A stretch of DNA of 64,000 bases from Leptobrachium leishanense (GCA_009667805.1 CM019064.1:106428328-106492327), one strand, 5' to 3'; numbered from the stretch's first letter, positions 46,819 through 59,000 are shown. The notes: generated from the sequence alone by a model not told the origin. Made by a program: numbers and translations.

Positions 46819-47340
46819 TTAAACCTGTCAAACTGAATCACCAAAAATCAGGGCATTTCACTGACACTTCAGCGTTCTCTGAATAGATTAACCATTACTC
46901 TATGGGACAATTTCGCTGCTGCTGAAGATCACCAAATTTCCAGTATTTGCAGAATTGACAGCTTTGTGAATGGATGAACTGCCACAAAATTGCACCGTAC
47001 GGTGAAATTCACCTTTCGGTACAAAATTCGTCACTTGGTTAATCTTCCATGTCACTGAATAACCCTTTAAATTGTATGTACAATTGGCCTGTAGTTCTGC
47101 TACAAAGTAAATTATATTAGTTACACTACGATTGTGGTAACCTAATGTTTGCAATAATCACTACTTTATTTTTTACAACACTAGCTAGAGGTTTGTCAGA
47201 TCATTAATTGCTTAACCATTTCATTGCCAGCAAACAATTTGCATTATGTTTAAATTTGGCAGTAAGTTAATGTCAGGGTTCATCTATTTTTTTTAAAAAA
47301 TTCCATATCAAAAGTAGTAAAGAATTTAAAAATCTACTCC

Positions 47341-47599
47341 TAGCCTTAATCCTAACCCCTACCACTAATACAATGTTTATCTCTAACCCTACCTGTACCC
47401 CTAATCTTAACCAAAAACCCTATCTCTAATCCTCGCTCCTAACCCAATACAAAACCTGACTTCTTATTCCGTCTGTAAACCTAATCCTCACCCCAAACCC
47501 TAATCCTAAACCCTAAATCTAATCCTACTCCAAATCATGCCCCTAACCTTTACCATTAAACCCTACACCTAACCTAACTAAACCTAATACCTAACCCTA
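47341..47599 (+). repeat. degenerate CCCTAA-rich tract
   Basis: There are many copies of CCTAACCC, CTAATCC and CCCTAAT with irregular spacing over about 260 bp. It looks like an old interstitial telomere-like or simple repeat; perfect (CCCTAA)n runs are absent. A few more units (CCCTAGCACTAATAATGG) continue after the solo LTR. Confidence 0.75.
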
Positions 47600-48466
47600 T
47601 GTAACGGTAGGCCCCCTATAGGGTGATGGGGAGCCCCCAGGCTGTGTAGAGTGAAGCCTTTAGGGCAGGTATATGGTTTTGTTTGCAGACTTTATCAATC
47701 CCTTGCAGCACTTAGGAAACACAATGAATTCTACACACTGCAGGACAGGACCCAATACTTAAAAAAATGTGAATAATATAGTGCAAGACAGAACTTGATA
47801 CGTGAATGCACAATGAATGCAGCACTTCAAATCCTCACACTCCCAGCCAGGGAGTTCAGATAAAGCCCTGGGAATCACTCACACTATATGGCTTCGTGAC
47901 CAAATGCCTGTAAAGTGAAAATACCTGAACTTGAAAACACGAATGCAGTACAATGCAAGACAGAACTTGATACGTGAATGCAGCACACTGCAAATCCTCA
48001 CACTCCCAGCCAGGGAGTTCAGACAAAGCTCTGGGAATCACTCACACCATATGGCTTCGTGGCCAAATGCCTGTAGAGTGAAAACAACTGAACTAGACAC
48101 GTACAGACAAATCTAAACAGACAAGATACATACAGAAGAAGTTCCAGAAGCTAAGCCAGGTCATACACGAGATATCAGAAAATCCTAGGGAGCAGACTAG
48201 AGAATATCCAGAAATCAGAGCCAAAGAGTCATACATCAGAACTTGAACTAGAATAAACACGAGGAACAGGAACTATTGGATCTCAGACTAAGTCTATCCT
48301 GATCCAAGGATCAAATGCCTGGTTGGCCCTATATATAGGGCTAAGCAGATCATGTGACTGCAGACCATCAGCCCATTGCGAATGGTCTGTAGAGCCTGAA
48401 CAAGAAAACCAGACAGACTAGAAAATCCCTGCTCCCACCACCAGGGGGCAGGGTTGAGACGTTACA
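47600..48466. mobile_element. probable solo LTR (867 bp)
   Basis: It begins TGTAACGG and ends CGTTACA (TG...CA with a short inverted repeat), flanked by CCCTA at 47595-47599 and 48467-48471. A 5-bp TSD suits a Gypsy-type or endogenous-retrovirus LTR, though CCCTA is also the motif of the surrounding tract, so the match is weaker evidence than usual. Two direct copies of ~165 bp lie inside (47785-47945 and 47955-48115, both with CACTCCCAGCCAGGGAGTTC). No internal retroviral genes. Confidence 0.65.
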
Positions 48467-48471
48467 CCCTA

Positions 48472-49149
48472 GCACTAATAATGGTTAAAGTTAGAGTCTA
48501 AGTTGGAGTTAGTTTTTTTTTCTCTCATTTTACTGGAAGCAGAACCTTTGCTCTGATATGACTTAGAGCACAAGTATATACATGCTGTTGGGGCTTAGGG
48601 TCCTTAACAGATGTCCCAATGGCTGAGTCCCTGCCACAGTTGTATTGTTGTATTTGTGCGCTCTAGCTGTTGCAGTGAAAGGTTTGTACTGCAGCGTAGA
48701 GAAAATACTTACCTATCCTGCAAAACAAAAAATAACACATTATCATTATATGCCAAATCATCTGAATGAGAGATGAAAGTATTTTTTTCCACAGTTGCCA
48801 ACCACCTAAATTAACCATGTTGTCAACCACATAAAAGATACATGGTTGGCACTCAAAAGGTTAAGATTTTATTTGAGGGTCTAGAGGTGCATTACCATTT
48901 ATTCTTTTAATGTGATGGTTTAAAGCTCAGGTTCTAAGAATTCCCTTGTTCAAACCAGTTAGTAGATAGATTGAATTAGGCACAACTAAACACCTTTATG
49001 TGTCATTTGAGGGCTGTACCAAAATAATGCAAAAGAGGTCATAACCTTCTTTATTAATAACGTAGGCCGTTCAATTTGCATATATTGTTGTAGTAACTCT
49101 TCAATACAATCGTACTACTCAACCATATGTGAGAATCTGCATGTCCATT
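48472..49149. other. non-coding DNA, nothing recognised
   Basis: AT-rich sequence. A weak inverted phrase (GTTGCCAACCAC / GTTGTCAACCAC, ACATGGTTGGCAC) lies near 48795-48850. Confidence 0.5.
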
Positions 49150-49375
49150 CGCTGAAGATTTATGACAGGAGCCACAGTTGATGGTCTCCCACTGGGCGAT
49201 TTGTCTTCAGTTCTGGTTCCCCCTTCTTTAAAAATCTTCATCCATCTGTGCACATTGCTCTTGTCCATGATGTCATCTACGTCCACGATCTGCAGCCTTT
49301 TTTAGATGTTGCACAGCCTACACTGCTCCTTCCTCAAAGGCTCAATGACAGCATGTTGCTTCTGCTTGAAATCCA
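49150..49375 (-). pseudogene. mariner transposase N-terminal remnant
   Basis: On the minus strand the translation gives FKQKQHAVIEPLRKEQC, then after a stop KRLQIVDVDDIMDKSNVHRW, then FKEGGTRTEDKSPSGRPSTV. This order (first helix-turn-helix, VxRW, then the GRPST linker) is that of mariner-type transposases. No catalytic domain or termini follow. About 75 residues are recognisable. Confidence 0.72.
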
Positions 49376-50505
49376 CATGCAAGGAAACAAAAGAATTAGA
49401 AATATCTGTACAGAGGTAGCGTTACTCCAATAACATATGCAATTGGAACGATCTATGTCAGTTTATACCACTTTCGTATTATTTTCTGTACAACCCACAT
49501 TATTTCCATTATCAATGATCTAAAACAGAATTTTAGTTATTTACTAGATTCAAAACCAAATGAAACTTTCTCAACATCACAATATATTGTATCGCCACCT
49601 AATCTTACCCACACCTTTCACTTATTTGCAGCCTTCAGGACTTTTCCTGAGTTTCCTCTACCTACGGAACGCTTTCCCATACCATGCCTCTCTCCTCATG
49701 CTTCCAGTCTTTCAAAATATTTCTATACTGTATATAGATACACTTCTTTAAAGAGACCTATCAGTGCAGATATAATGAGATTGAGTGGACTGTTACAGTA
49801 ACACTTACACTGCTCTGCATGATCGAAGGGGCCAAAGGGTCATTCAACAATTATCAACAAACTACTATTTATTTAGCGCTTTATTCAATCTAAACCACTG
49901 ACTGACTTTACTGAAGTGACATTTTTCATTAGAAAGAACGAGAAAACTATTAAGAGAAACTCATGGTTTGGCAAAAGAACGTTAGTCCTCTTCTTGACAG
50001 GCATTGATATATACTAACTGTATTAGCAAGAAATGTGAATGAGTACATACTGAGGATTAACATGTCTACAAAATAACTTACTGAAAGATTTTAATGGCTG
50101 GGAATAGAATAAATGAATCCCTATACTCTACAAAGCATTCAAAAGGTAGCAATTCAAAGGTTCCGTTGAAGAGCACAATATTGGATTATAACCTAGCAAC
50201 GAAATTACAGCTCTTAATTAAAGATGTCTGCCTTTCCCACGATAAGAAAGTGTTTTCGTAGATTTAGCTAATAAAATCCTAATTGGTATTAATGAAGTAG
50301 AATAATTAAATTCATAAAAATAACCGTGGTAACCAACAGTAACTTATTTTCTTTTCCTGAAAAATAGCATACTTTAAATGTACAAAATGTTGATTACTTT
50401 AAAACAGGAGATACAATAATTAGTATGTCAGTCCATGACCAAAATTCTTTTTATATCATATTAACAGTCAAATGCCTTTACAGTGCAATGTACGTTTTAA
50501 ACTTA
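49376..50505. other. non-coding DNA, nothing recognised
   Basis: AT-rich sequence with no supported gene or repeat edges. Confidence 0.55.
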
Positions 50506-51380
50506 CAGGGTTATTCAAAGAGATCCGAATGGCTGCCAAAAGGGAAACGAACGCTGAAAATCAGCGTTCGGTTACCTTTCTTGGCCATTCGGCTATCCAG
50601 AGAGCAGGCAATTCACCAAATCTTGGTGAATTGCCTGCACATACGGTTCCTGTTCGAGGGCAGTGAAATCCCCATAGAGAAGCACTGCTTCGGCTATTCA
50701 GAGAACAAAAACCTGCAGTGAAAGGTTCCCGAAATGCCCTGCCATTCGGTGGTTTAATTCGTCAGGTTTATTCAGGCGAATTCCATAGGCTTCAATGTTA
50801 AAAATATTCACATTTTAATTTAATATCTAATAAACCGTTGATTATAATATTCTACAGTAAAGAGTCTCTTTATTTATAGATTTTTTAAGATATTGTAAGC
50901 ATTTTTCGGGATTTTCTTTAGACTTTACTTCTTTATTTTGTAACAGCCCTTTTTATTATCATTCATTGGACCTCATATGTAAATTTCAGACATTTTCGAT
51001 AAGTAGTTTCTTTGCAAACAGCGTTTCAGTTTTCAAACATTCAAGCGAACTGTTTTTTTAATTTATTCACTGCATTCGTCTGCGGTGTTGGGTTTTTCCG
51101 GCGGCTGCGCTGCGTGTGATTGGCTCCTGCTTGGATTTTTCCAGCGTTTTCGGCTGGTTAATCCAGATGTTTTTGTGGGTTTCGGTGTGCATTCGCCCTC
51201 GTTTTGCGGTGAGTTTTCGGCGGGTTTGCAGTGACTTTTCCCTGCAATTCGGGGACCCTGTGGTGCTTGCTGAATACACCGCAGGGTCGCCGAAATGGGA
51301 TCGCCAAATCGAACCGAATTGAAGAGAACGAAAAGTCACCAAACGTGCGGTGGCTTTTCGATTCTCTTTGAATAACCCTG
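50506..51380. mobile_element. MITE family 'CAGGGTTATTCAA', long copy 2
   Basis: The ends are CAGGGTTATTCAAAGAGATC and ATTCTCTTTGAATAACCCTG, an 18-bp or longer inverted repeat. It has the same internal order as 31538-32262, including GAACGCTGAAAATCAGCGTTC, and keeps a segment (about 50740-50890) missing there. At 875 bp it is the most complete copy in the window. No coding capacity. Confidence 0.82.
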
Positions 51381-53390
51381 ATAGTCCTTTCACTACCAAG
51401 TGCTTTTTTGTCAGAAAATACTGTCAAAGCATTTATTTAAAGTATGGAATGCACTGGCGAAGAATTAAATGTAGGGTAAGATTGCAATTTTTCACAGAAA
51501 ATATTCCTAAATAGAAAATGAAAACAATGTATATGTGTTGATTATTCATTTTTCACGTATTTTCCTATCCTTCGCAGCATTACCGCTGGGATGCAAGGTT
51601 CTAATCTTTATATGGTGCCCTTATCTTGAGCAGTTTCAAACAGAGCTTGTGTTTTTAGCATACATGTAGAAATGGATTTTGTGTCAAATACAGTAGTGAT
51701 TTGCAATATATGTCTTAATAAAATGGTTATATCTCCTGCTTATGGTGATTTGCAATAATCACAAGATTGTTATCAAAGCAGCTTCCAAATAATACTATTA
51801 GAATATAAAAAATAATATCCATAAATCGACATAATACCTGCATATGGAAATTACAGTAACACTTTGTGTCTTTACTGTACATGGATTTTTTCCCATTAAT
51901 TTTAAACCCCAGAGCTGTCCATTTATTCTGCCCTCTCCTTGACTGTTGTAATGCAGCAGCAAGGTTTGTTGAGCTTTTTGTTACAGTGAGGTTGAGGGCC
52001 GGTCCTTGTAGTTTCTTTTACAGCAACACAGGGTACGAGGAATGGAACCTCACAGTGACCAAGGGGCACACTAATCTTGCATAAAAATGTATGCAAATTA
52101 GGTATTATATGCTAATTTTTGTTCTTAATTGTATTATAATGTAAACTCTAGTTTACATATTTTTGGCAAGGTTAGGTTTAAGGAAATTGTACATAAACTA
52201 TAAAATATAGCGCTAATGATGTGTTTATTTTAACCGCAACTGGCATATTCCGCCATAGGAAAGTCATGAATGAGTACTCATTTGAGGCTCAGGGGCTCCA
52301 AGTTTGTGATGTCTTATCAATGAAATTTGAAATTGACCAATTAGGGAACACGCCATGCCACATGTCTGTAATTACCTGATTGGATGGTTCATGCTCGGCT
52401 TTATTTTCAAAGTCCTCCAATTGCCGTAACTCATGTCAGTGGCTCTCTGAAAAAAACCAGCCTAATTAATTCCACAAATCAGAGATCTGCTGAAATGGGC
52501 TACTATGATCCTGAAGATTTTGAAAATAAGGCCAAAAACCGCCATAAAAAATAAAATAAAAAATCTAAAGAAACATTGCATTTGTAAGTAATGTTTAGTG
52601 AAAATCAATATTAGTATTTGTTATACTCTATGGGAAATCTAAAACTTTTGAAAGTTAAAAATGTGAAGAATTTTGGCAAGATCTTGTACATTTAAAGAAT
52701 ATAGCAGAAATAATAAAAAAAAACTATAAAACAATTAAAGAATTACTGCTTAGCTAGGTATCTTTTGTCTTTGCGTGTCTTTAAGTACATACATTCCAAA
52801 CATTTTCTACATACAAATGTATTGATATCTGAGATGAAGAATAAAGGTTTTAAGAAACCACTTGAAAATGCGTGGTTTTGCTTCGTGAGCCAATGTTTGG
52901 TGGTTAATCTTCCATGTTACAGGAAACCGCAGAGAGATTTGTATGGTCTTATAATTGTGATGATGATTTTTACTTTTCTATGTTTTCAGAAAATACTTAA
53001 CTGTAACAGAGGTATGTTAAGAACCTTTGTACATTTGCAGTCTTCATTTTTTTTGTACAACCATACGTGAATTGTATCACTTCATTATCTATATTTATCA
53101 AATATATACATATTAACCATGTTCCATATGTGTGTAAACATATATAACAGTTTTGATGATTCCTCTCAGTTTACTCTTAACACATGCAGCTCTCCTGATG
53201 TTGGATACATTCACTGTCTGGCTACAAGTTGAACCTAATAGGTGCCATCCACAAACCAGAGAACTTCCAGAGAGCAGCAAGTGATCTACAACCAACTCGT
53301 TTTGGAGTAACATTTGTAAATATAACCTTTTCAGGTTACCTGCTTAAAAATATCAGTTAGTCTGTTTCAAGTTGGCAAATGGTTTGATTG
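51381..53390. other. non-coding DNA, mostly unassigned
   Basis: No gene. The first ~50 bp (TCCTTTCACTACCAAGTGCT) resemble the start of the TTAA-type repeat at 60.4 and 61.8 kb. Beyond that nothing is recognised. Open frames at 52765-53070 and 53113-53313 lack motifs. Confidence 0.5.
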
Positions 53391-53398
53391 TCTTAAAG

Positions 53399-53528
53399 CA
53401 GGGATCTCAAACTCTGGAGTTCCAGATATTTCTGAACTACAACTCCCACTCTGGTGATTTTATTCCATTCTAAGAATTCGGGGGATAGTAGGCAATCAAC
53501 ATCTGAGAGGCAAAGTTTGAGATCCCTG
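53399..53528. mobile_element. hAT-type MITE
   Basis: The ends are CAGGGATCTCAAACT and AGTTTGAGATCCCTG (15-bp inverted repeat). The flanking 8-mers TCTTAAAG and TCTTTGAG match at 6 of 8 positions. The right terminus is partly duplicated immediately after (GAGATCCCTGTCT). Confidence 0.7.
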
Positions 53529-53536
53529 TCTTTGAG

Positions 53537-54223
53537 ATCCCTGTCTGATTCTTCACTTTGTCAGTAACTAACTTGTAACTCTGGCATGGCTTGAGAAAAG
53601 CTGCAATATAGCTGAATCTTTGCTATTTTGTTTCCAAATAAAAGTGCCTGTTAACATTTGTATCATGTCTGGTTCCACTTATTTCTTCCACATTTGATCT
53701 AGTCAGGAGCTGGCTACTCCTGATTTCGCTGAGCACCCTCAGTTTGTATTGTATATATTAGTGACTCATTGTTTGGATTTTGGTCTATGTGCAGGTAGTT
53801 CCTTTTCTGTGTATAATGCCAAATTTGTAGTCAACCCATTTGCATCCGGGTCAGTATTAGACTACTGTTTTCATTGTGAATAGCAAAAATTGTAACAGAA
53901 AGTGCAACTTGGCTATGATAGTTGCAGTTCAGTAATGGATTTGCCCATGGTAAATAGAACATCTAAAGCTTGCATTGCTTTCTTGCCTATATCACATCTC
54001 TGGGATTTATCTTGTAATACTCAGATGCTTTGATTGCTTGTGATATGTTAGATGACATACCAAGAAACTTATAATACAGTATGTGAAGGAGCATTCTATT
54101 GATTTCTAAAGTAGGTCTTGATATATCTAGTCGGGTAAAACCTGTGTTTTAGCATATAAAGTAGATATACTGTAGATGATCATACTATCTGCCTTCAAGG
54201 AGATAAATCTATTACTTCAACAG
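53537..54223. other. non-coding DNA, nothing recognised
   Basis: AT-rich sequence. No element edges or motifs were seen before the LTR-like segment. Confidence 0.5.
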
Positions 54224-54842
54224 TGTCACGCACTTCCTCGAAATAATGTCTGATCCCTGTACGGAGAACAACTAATCTACACTGCCGACCCTTGAAGTGG
54301 CCGGCAATTCTACCCATTTCCACAAATAAACAAAACCAGAGGTATGCGTGGACAAAACAGAACAGACACCAAGAGGTATTACCAGAGATGCTCGTGAGCC
54401 AAATACCAAGGGTTAATATCAGTTGGGTTGTCAGAGTAATGCCAGGGGTCGTTATGCCAGAAGGGATCGTCAGCCAAATTCCAGGGGTCGTTATGCCAGA
54501 AGGGATCGTCAGCGAAGTACGAGGGGTCATTATGCCAGAAGGGTAGTCAGACAGGTTCCAAAGGGATAAAAGCCAGGAGGAATCGTAAGCCAAGCCAAAG
54601 GTCATACACATGTTATCCAATATGTAATTGCTATGAACGCACTGGGAGTGAAAACCACGTCAGGGCAATGAATATGTCTCAAGCGTCTGATTTTAAAGCT
54701 GATAGGTGCTGTGTCAAGTCACACCCCGCCTGTGACCTCGACTCGTGACCGCGTCCATCTGATTTTACTCGGCGGCCAACCAACGAGCAGTGAGGAAGGT
54801 GCTGCCAACCGCCAGGCTACAAGGACATCACGAGACATGACA
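54224..54842. mobile_element. probable solo LTR (619 bp) with internal tandem repeat
   Basis: It begins TGTCACGC and ends CATGACA (TG...CA, short inverted repeat). Flanks AACAG and ATCAG agree at four of five positions. From about 54435 to 54545, roughly 50-bp units containing GGGGTCGTTATGCCAGAAGG repeat two to three times. The short open frames on both strands here follow the repeat. No internal retroelement genes. Confidence 0.55.
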
Positions 54843-57319
54843 ATCAGCCTTCAGTGACCCACATACCTCATTTGTTTATATGCCCATAAAGTAAAATCAT
54901 TGATGTAATTTTGTCCAAGGTGTTAATGTTTTTTAAAACCAGTTGGGAATGTTTATGAATGACATCTCCCCAGCTGATCATGCACAGAGCTAAGAACTGC
55001 AATAGCTCTTTTTGGCCAGCAGATGGAGACAATGAATGCATTAAAAAATATTTGAACATATGCCCAATGTATAATTATTCCAAAAATAATTTTCCAAAAA
55101 TCACTGGTTCCTGATCCTGACAATAGTTTTCTGGAAAATCCCTTGGTAATGATCAGGTTGTTTTACTTGAACAACACAAGCATCTCTTTTTGCGGTAAAG
55201 AAATCCTTTTGAGTAACTCATATAAGGTATTCTGGTTTAAGCTGGCTACGTCTATTTATTATTGTAATAAAGCAATATTGTTTGCCTTTGTTCTGGATTA
55301 CTTATAGCACTTTAGACAAGCATACTTGACTTTCAGAAGTCTGGCCTATTCACTTAAATTAGACCATCTTTCAGTATAATGTGTAATAATTATTTGTTAT
55401 ACTCCCTACAATTCCCACAAAGAATCTTTTCATGGGGATTTCATGGCATTTTGGGCAAGTTCTAAATGAGTGAAATTATGTCACATTTCACATGGTCGCA
55501 CCCTTTCTCCAGAGACAATGTCTGTTTTCTGAAATACAGCAGGACTCGCTGGCCACATTCCCCGAAGTATCTCTTCTGTAACTATTCATTGCAGCTCCAC
55601 TTAATGCTTGTTGGTCTTCGTCATTTACAATTATTGGAAGTGGGGGTTTTATAATGAGGAACAAGAGTTGGTGTAGATATTTCCATATTTATTTTATAGT
55701 TAATTCTGTATAAAAAAATAATTTCTAATAGGGCCATAGGGCCATAAAAATGTAGAACTGTCTTCCTGTTGACATTCAATCTCATATCATTATGGTGTGT
55801 ACCTTAGGAATATTTATTCATTACACTAGAGAATGCACATACGTTTCTGCTTTATACAACCAGCTAACATAAACAATGTATTATTAAAAATTAGACACAA
55901 AATTCAAATCTTCGGCTCAACCATAACCTAAATAATAAGTACACATCTTTTGCCAATTTCCATGGTCTTTATCCTTCTTTAGCTTGTGGAGGAAAAGGAG
56001 CATCCAGATAGCCAGGAATGAGACAGTCATGGAAATCTACCCTCATTCAAGTGTCCTAAGTACATGAAAACACTCCTAAGGTGTATTTCAACAGGTTAAT
56101 TCCATAGACCAGGGCTCAAAGTTTCAAATCCCAAGCTACTAACCAGGCCATAAGAGTTACTCGCCACCAGTTACTCCACCTAATCCCTACCCAGCCCTTT
56201 ACTCTGCCCCTAAACACACACCCCTTAAATTATCTTATGAAATTACACTGTTAAAGGTTTTATTTAGAATAAAGTTATAAAATTAACATTAATATTCAGA
56301 CATCAGAACCCAGATACAAGTATACCCAGTCATCAGTCCCCAGTGTGAACAGAGCAAGGAGGCAGGGAAGCTCCTCTCCAACCCCCTGCCAGTGACAGAG
56401 ACGAGCTGGGTCAGTTTAGGCAGCCGTTTCCTGCCACTGTGCAGCCTGGGGAAGGGGGGGGGCTGCACGAAGACACTGCCGGAATACACAGCACAAAATA
56501 ATTTATTGTGCATTTCCGCGAGTAGGCGAGTGTAAATTTTGAGCCATGCCATAGAGTGTAGCCTAATTGTTTTGCAATTATTATTAATTATTTGGAAGTT
56601 GCCATACAGTTGTTAATATTTTCTTTTCCAATGGACCGTGACATTTGTTTGATTTTTTGAACCTTATACTGCTATCCGGCTAGCTGGTTATCGGTAGACC
56701 TCGTTCTCCATGATTATATGCCAGACTGGTATAACACAAAACATATGCATAAGTGTGTTTAAACTTAGTTCTAAATTATTGCTGCTGATAAATATTGGGG
56801 ATACCATCATATAAAAATGCTTTGTTCAAATAATATTATCAATACAGGTTTCAGAAGACTCAATAAACAAGAATTCCACATTTTAGTAATTCCAGATTAC
56901 AGATGCTCCAGATGGGTGCCGCTGAGTGCTACAGTAGACTGGGGCAAATGCTGGGAGCCTCTGGGGAGCGCCATCATGGGACATGCTGCTCCAAGTCATG
57001 CTAAATCCAGGCATCAGGTCTGTGCTGTAAATCGATACAGTGCTCCAGAATGTGGACATGCCAGTGGCTGCAGTAGGAAGGACATTGTGGCTCTTGTGCC
57101 TCAATTACCTTCCTCTCAAACATTGTGTTCTCCAGATTCTGAAATCTGGGAGAATCTAAAGTCCGGAATGCTCAAGGTCCTGAAATTCTGGAAATGGTGT
57201 GCTCAACCTGTATAATGACCATTTATAAAGCATCAACATTTTATTGAATAACTTTACAATGGAAAGTGGGGAAGTAAAACAGCAAAAATGACAAACAAAG
57301 TTGAGATAACAGAATTAAA
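54843..57319. other. non-coding DNA, nothing recognised
   Basis: A long AT-rich stretch. I looked for splice-bounded exons, element termini and tandem repeats and found none I could support. A GC-richer patch lies at 56330-56470. The 132-codon frame at 56817-57215 has no recognisable motif. Confidence 0.5.
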
Positions 57320-57324
57320 GTATT

Positions 57325-57516
57325 TTTTTTTATTTACAGTATTTATAAAGTATATTACCAGGAAGGATACATTGAGATTTCTCTCGTTTTTAAGTATGTC
57401 CTGGTCAAGAACATTGATTTTTTTTTTACAGTCGTTACAGAAATACAAAGTAATAAAATGCAAGATACTAAAAACAGACCACAAATATACAGATTAATAC
57501 AGAAAATATATAAGTA
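57325..57516 (-). mobile_element. LINE-like 3' end, second copy (first part)
   Basis: Similar to 41405-41600. Read on the minus strand it ends CTTCCTGGTAATATACTTTA, with the SINE-like tail (GGACATACTTAAAAACGAGA) before it. It is interrupted at about 57516 by the L2/CR1-like insertion and resumes at 58456. Confidence 0.65.
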
Positions 57517-58455
57517 GATTAGCATGTCCAAGACTGAGCTCCTACTAATTCCTCCCTCTAATGTCTCCCCACCTCCTGACTTCTCTGTCGTGGTGAAGGG
57601 TATCACTATCTCCCCATCAAGCCAGGTTCGCTGCCTCAGAGTTACACCTGACCCTGCTCTTTCCTTCATCCCCCACATCCAGTCTCTTTCCTCCTCCTGC
57701 CGCTACCAGTTGTGTAATATCTCCAGAATTCAGGCATTTCTTACCACTGACACCACAAAGCAACTCATCCATGCCCTTGTAATCTCCCGACTCGACTATT
57801 GTAATAATCTTCTAGTTGGCCTCCCTCTCTCCCAGCTCACCCCCTACAATCCATTTTGAACGCCTCTGCCAGGCTCATCAACTCACCCGTCGCTCTGTCT
57901 CTGCTGCTCCCCATCCACTGTAGAATTAAACTCAAAATCCGTACCCTGACCTACAAAACTTTCACTAGCTCAGCTCCCCACTACCTGTCCTCATTAATCA
58001 CCAAATACACCCCAGCCCGCTCCCTAAGGTCAAACAGTGACCTGTGCCTAGTTTTTCCCCGCATCACCTCTTCCCATGATAGACTGCTGGATTTCTAACA
58101 CGCAGCTCCCACTCTCCCTCATACGGTCAGACTTTCCCCTAGTTTCCCTTCCTTCAAACGTTCCCTTAAGACATTCCTATTTAGGGAAGCCTACCACCCG
58201 ACTCACTGATACATCTCACTGCCCCAAACAGTCCATCACTCTCACCTTGCAGTCCTCTCCTCCTGTTTCCACTCCCAACCCTTCTAGATTGTAAATTCCC
58301 ACGGGAATAGGGCCCTCGTTTCCTCCTGTACTGGTTTATCAAATGTTGTTCAGTCTCAGTGTATTGTAACCCTGTCTATATTGTGCCCATTGTTCAGCGC
58401 TGCGGAATATGCTGGCACTATATAAATAAAGCATTATTATAATAATAATAATAAT
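57517..58455 (+). mobile_element. L2/CR1-type LINE, 5'-truncated 3' end
   Basis: The translation carries the end of a Jockey-superfamily reverse transcriptase: RLDYCNNLLVGLP, then in a second frame HCRIKLKIRTLTYKTF and PHYLSSLI. The 3' UTR contains TTCAGCGCTGCGGAATATGC, TGGCACTATATAAATAAAGC and ends in an (ATA)n tail at 58430-58455, a form typical of L2/CR1/Rex1-group LINEs in amphibians and fish. It split an older LINE-like repeat. Confidence 0.8.
57520..58098 (+). pseudogene. LINE reverse transcriptase C-terminal fragment
   Basis: Two overlapping frames, 57524-57859 and 57856-58098, together cover the thumb and end of a LINE reverse transcriptase (LITISPSSQVRCLRV-like palm edge, SRLDYCNNLL, YLSSLI). 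A small deletion near 57850 shifts the frame. All catalytic motifs lie upstream and are missing, so no enzyme can be made. Confidence 0.78.
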
Positions 58456-59000
58456 GTAGGAATTATAGTCACTATGTTACATGTTTACAGGTGCATTCTG
58501 TATCGAGGTATATTAATAGAGATCTCTCAAGGGACTTTAGATTGGGGGGAAGATTTGATGGTGTCGGGAGGTTATTCCATAATTGTGGTGCTATGTAGGA
58601 AAACGAAAATCAAGACACTTTCTTTTTGTATTGTGGTATTGCAAGTAAGGTGCTGGTCCTGCATCGGAGGTTATAGGAGGAGGGAACTGCTAGGGGAAGC
58701 AGCCTATTCAGGTAGGGTGGTAGCTTCCCAGAAATGCTCTTAAACACCAGGTTGAGATTGCAGCTTCAAGAATCTGACATTCTGAAGAAGTTGGGGTTGT
58801 AGTAGCAAGAAGTAGCCATAGAAAATTGAATGATGTGGAGATGACCAGAGTTCACTTGGTTTGGAATCTACTCTGATGGAATGAAGAGGGTTGTAGGAGG
58901 CTAAATGCGAAGCTTAAGGAGTGTGAAACTGCTGGTTTTGTTTTTAAACATGATTTAAAACCTTAGTAAGGATAAAGGTCAACAAGTGAAAAATGACGGG
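58456..59000 (-). mobile_element. LINE-like repeat, second copy (resumed part)
   Basis: From TGTAGGAATTATAGTCACTA the sequence continues the repeat broken at 57516 and matches 41580-41710 (TTACATGTTTACAGGTGCAW, GGGACTTT, GGGGAAGATTTGATG). Beyond about 58590 there is no second copy in the window for comparison, so the end at 59000 is a guess. Confidence 0.55.

Larger units (their letters stand above)
43807..47067. mobile_element. MITE family 'GGGTTATTCAG', long copy with two insertions
   Basis: The outer ends are TAAGGGTTATTCAG and CTGAATAACCCTTTA. Removing the nested hAT (43933-46065) and TTAA element (46400-46818) leaves about 0.7 kb, close to the size of the related copies at 31538 and 50506. 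Remaining body segments include ATTTTCGTGCTTTCTCGTTC and GGTGAATTCACTATTGACC. Confidence 0.6.

Noticed and set aside
52765..53070. 101-codon open frame in an otherwise quiet region
   Set aside because: No recognisable domain, AT-driven composition and no supporting splice or promoter context.
56817..57215. 132-codon open frame with several cysteines
   Set aside because: No spacing that matches a zinc finger family and no second line of evidence; a chance frame is plausible in a locally GC-richer patch.
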